From an uncultured Bacilli bacterium (GTDB taxonomy: Bacteria > Bacillota_I > Bacilli_A > RF39 > UBA660), in contig CALVKI010000048.1 in assembly GCA_944332635.1 (NCBI GenBank), forward strand, positions 1-32,910: a stretch of 32,910 bases of DNA. Direction: 5' to 3'. Shown here piece after piece: positions 32,837 through 32,910 of the stretch. The translations under genes and the position numbers were made by a program. The number at the start of each line of letters is the position of its first letter. Within the stretch, counting starts at the first letter, position 1. A model generated the notes under the pieces. The model ran no database searches, was not told the DNA's origin, and saw only the letters and a list, made by a program, of their open reading frames with translations.

Positions 32837-32910
32837 ATTTGTAATATAATATTATTATGATAATAGATACTTTTAAAACCGAAAAAGAGTTAAGAATTAA
32901 ATATCCTAAA
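32823..32910 (+). CDS. Possible gene start, 3'-partial, perhaps leaderless
   Basis: An ATG at 32857 opens MIIDTFKTEKELRIKYPK up to the edge. It has no ribosome site. TTGAGG (32823-32828), a 16-bp spacer and TATAAT (32845-32850) end seven bases before the ATG, so transcription would start at or next to it, giving a leaderless message. The 18 codons are too few to name a family. Confidence 0.25.

Overview
The window is very AT-rich bacterial DNA in the standard bacterial code (TGG for Trp, TGA as stop). It carries strong AGGAGG-type ribosome sites, an sspI spore-protein gene with a sigma-G-type promoter, a uvrX/yolD-type SOS cassette and many short operons. Together these point to an endospore-forming, low-GC Bacillota, most likely in or near class Bacilli. 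I cannot name the species. Nearly all genes lie on the minus strand.

Layout: 1-1300 is an IS3-family element cut by the left edge, ending six bases from the stop of an ABC exporter (1307-3058). 3158-3335 is the decayed right end of a second IS3-type element. 3349-5966 holds a ferritin-like protein, a deoxyribosyltransferase-like protein, a NUDIX hydrolase, a DUF4272 protein and an unknown. 6135-11312 is a sensory module: a histidine kinase broken by a frameshift, a response regulator, and an FtsX-type ABC transporter behind an 11-bp direct-repeat operator. 11395-13323 is a LexA-controlled Y-family polymerase plus YolD. 13399-16809 is a run of six small genes, five of them for membrane proteins, one with a VanZ domain. 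17042-18886 is an ABC-F protein with a small membrane protein. A decayed gene, a Sel1-repeat protein, 3-methyladenine glycosylase I, a DUF1653 protein and tgt follow. 22402-26955 has two unknowns, then a tightly coupled RNA-modification and ribosome-maturation operon (YgjP-type peptidase, SpoU methyltransferase, rimM, trmD, unknown). sspI is divergent at 27082. 27322-28301 is a gene desert that begins with a second decayed copy of the same IS3-type right end. The window closes with an Hpt-receiver protein, an unknown, obgE, a coiled-coil protein and a DUF1292 protein.

The most unusual signal is at the three IS3-family right ends. Each abuts the stop codon of a convergent host gene (within about 4-18 bp). 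In the two decayed copies the antisense strand of the transposase C-terminal codons forms a hairpin plus U-tract placed to act as the neighbour's terminator (ferritin-like gene and sspI). Other points are the dinucleotide-tract frameshift in the kinase, the RR-type operator, a LexA box between the -35 and -10 of the polymerase promoter, and a consensus sigma-G promoter. I found no tRNA, rRNA or CRISPR array, and no complete undescribed defence or metabolic system that I can defend.
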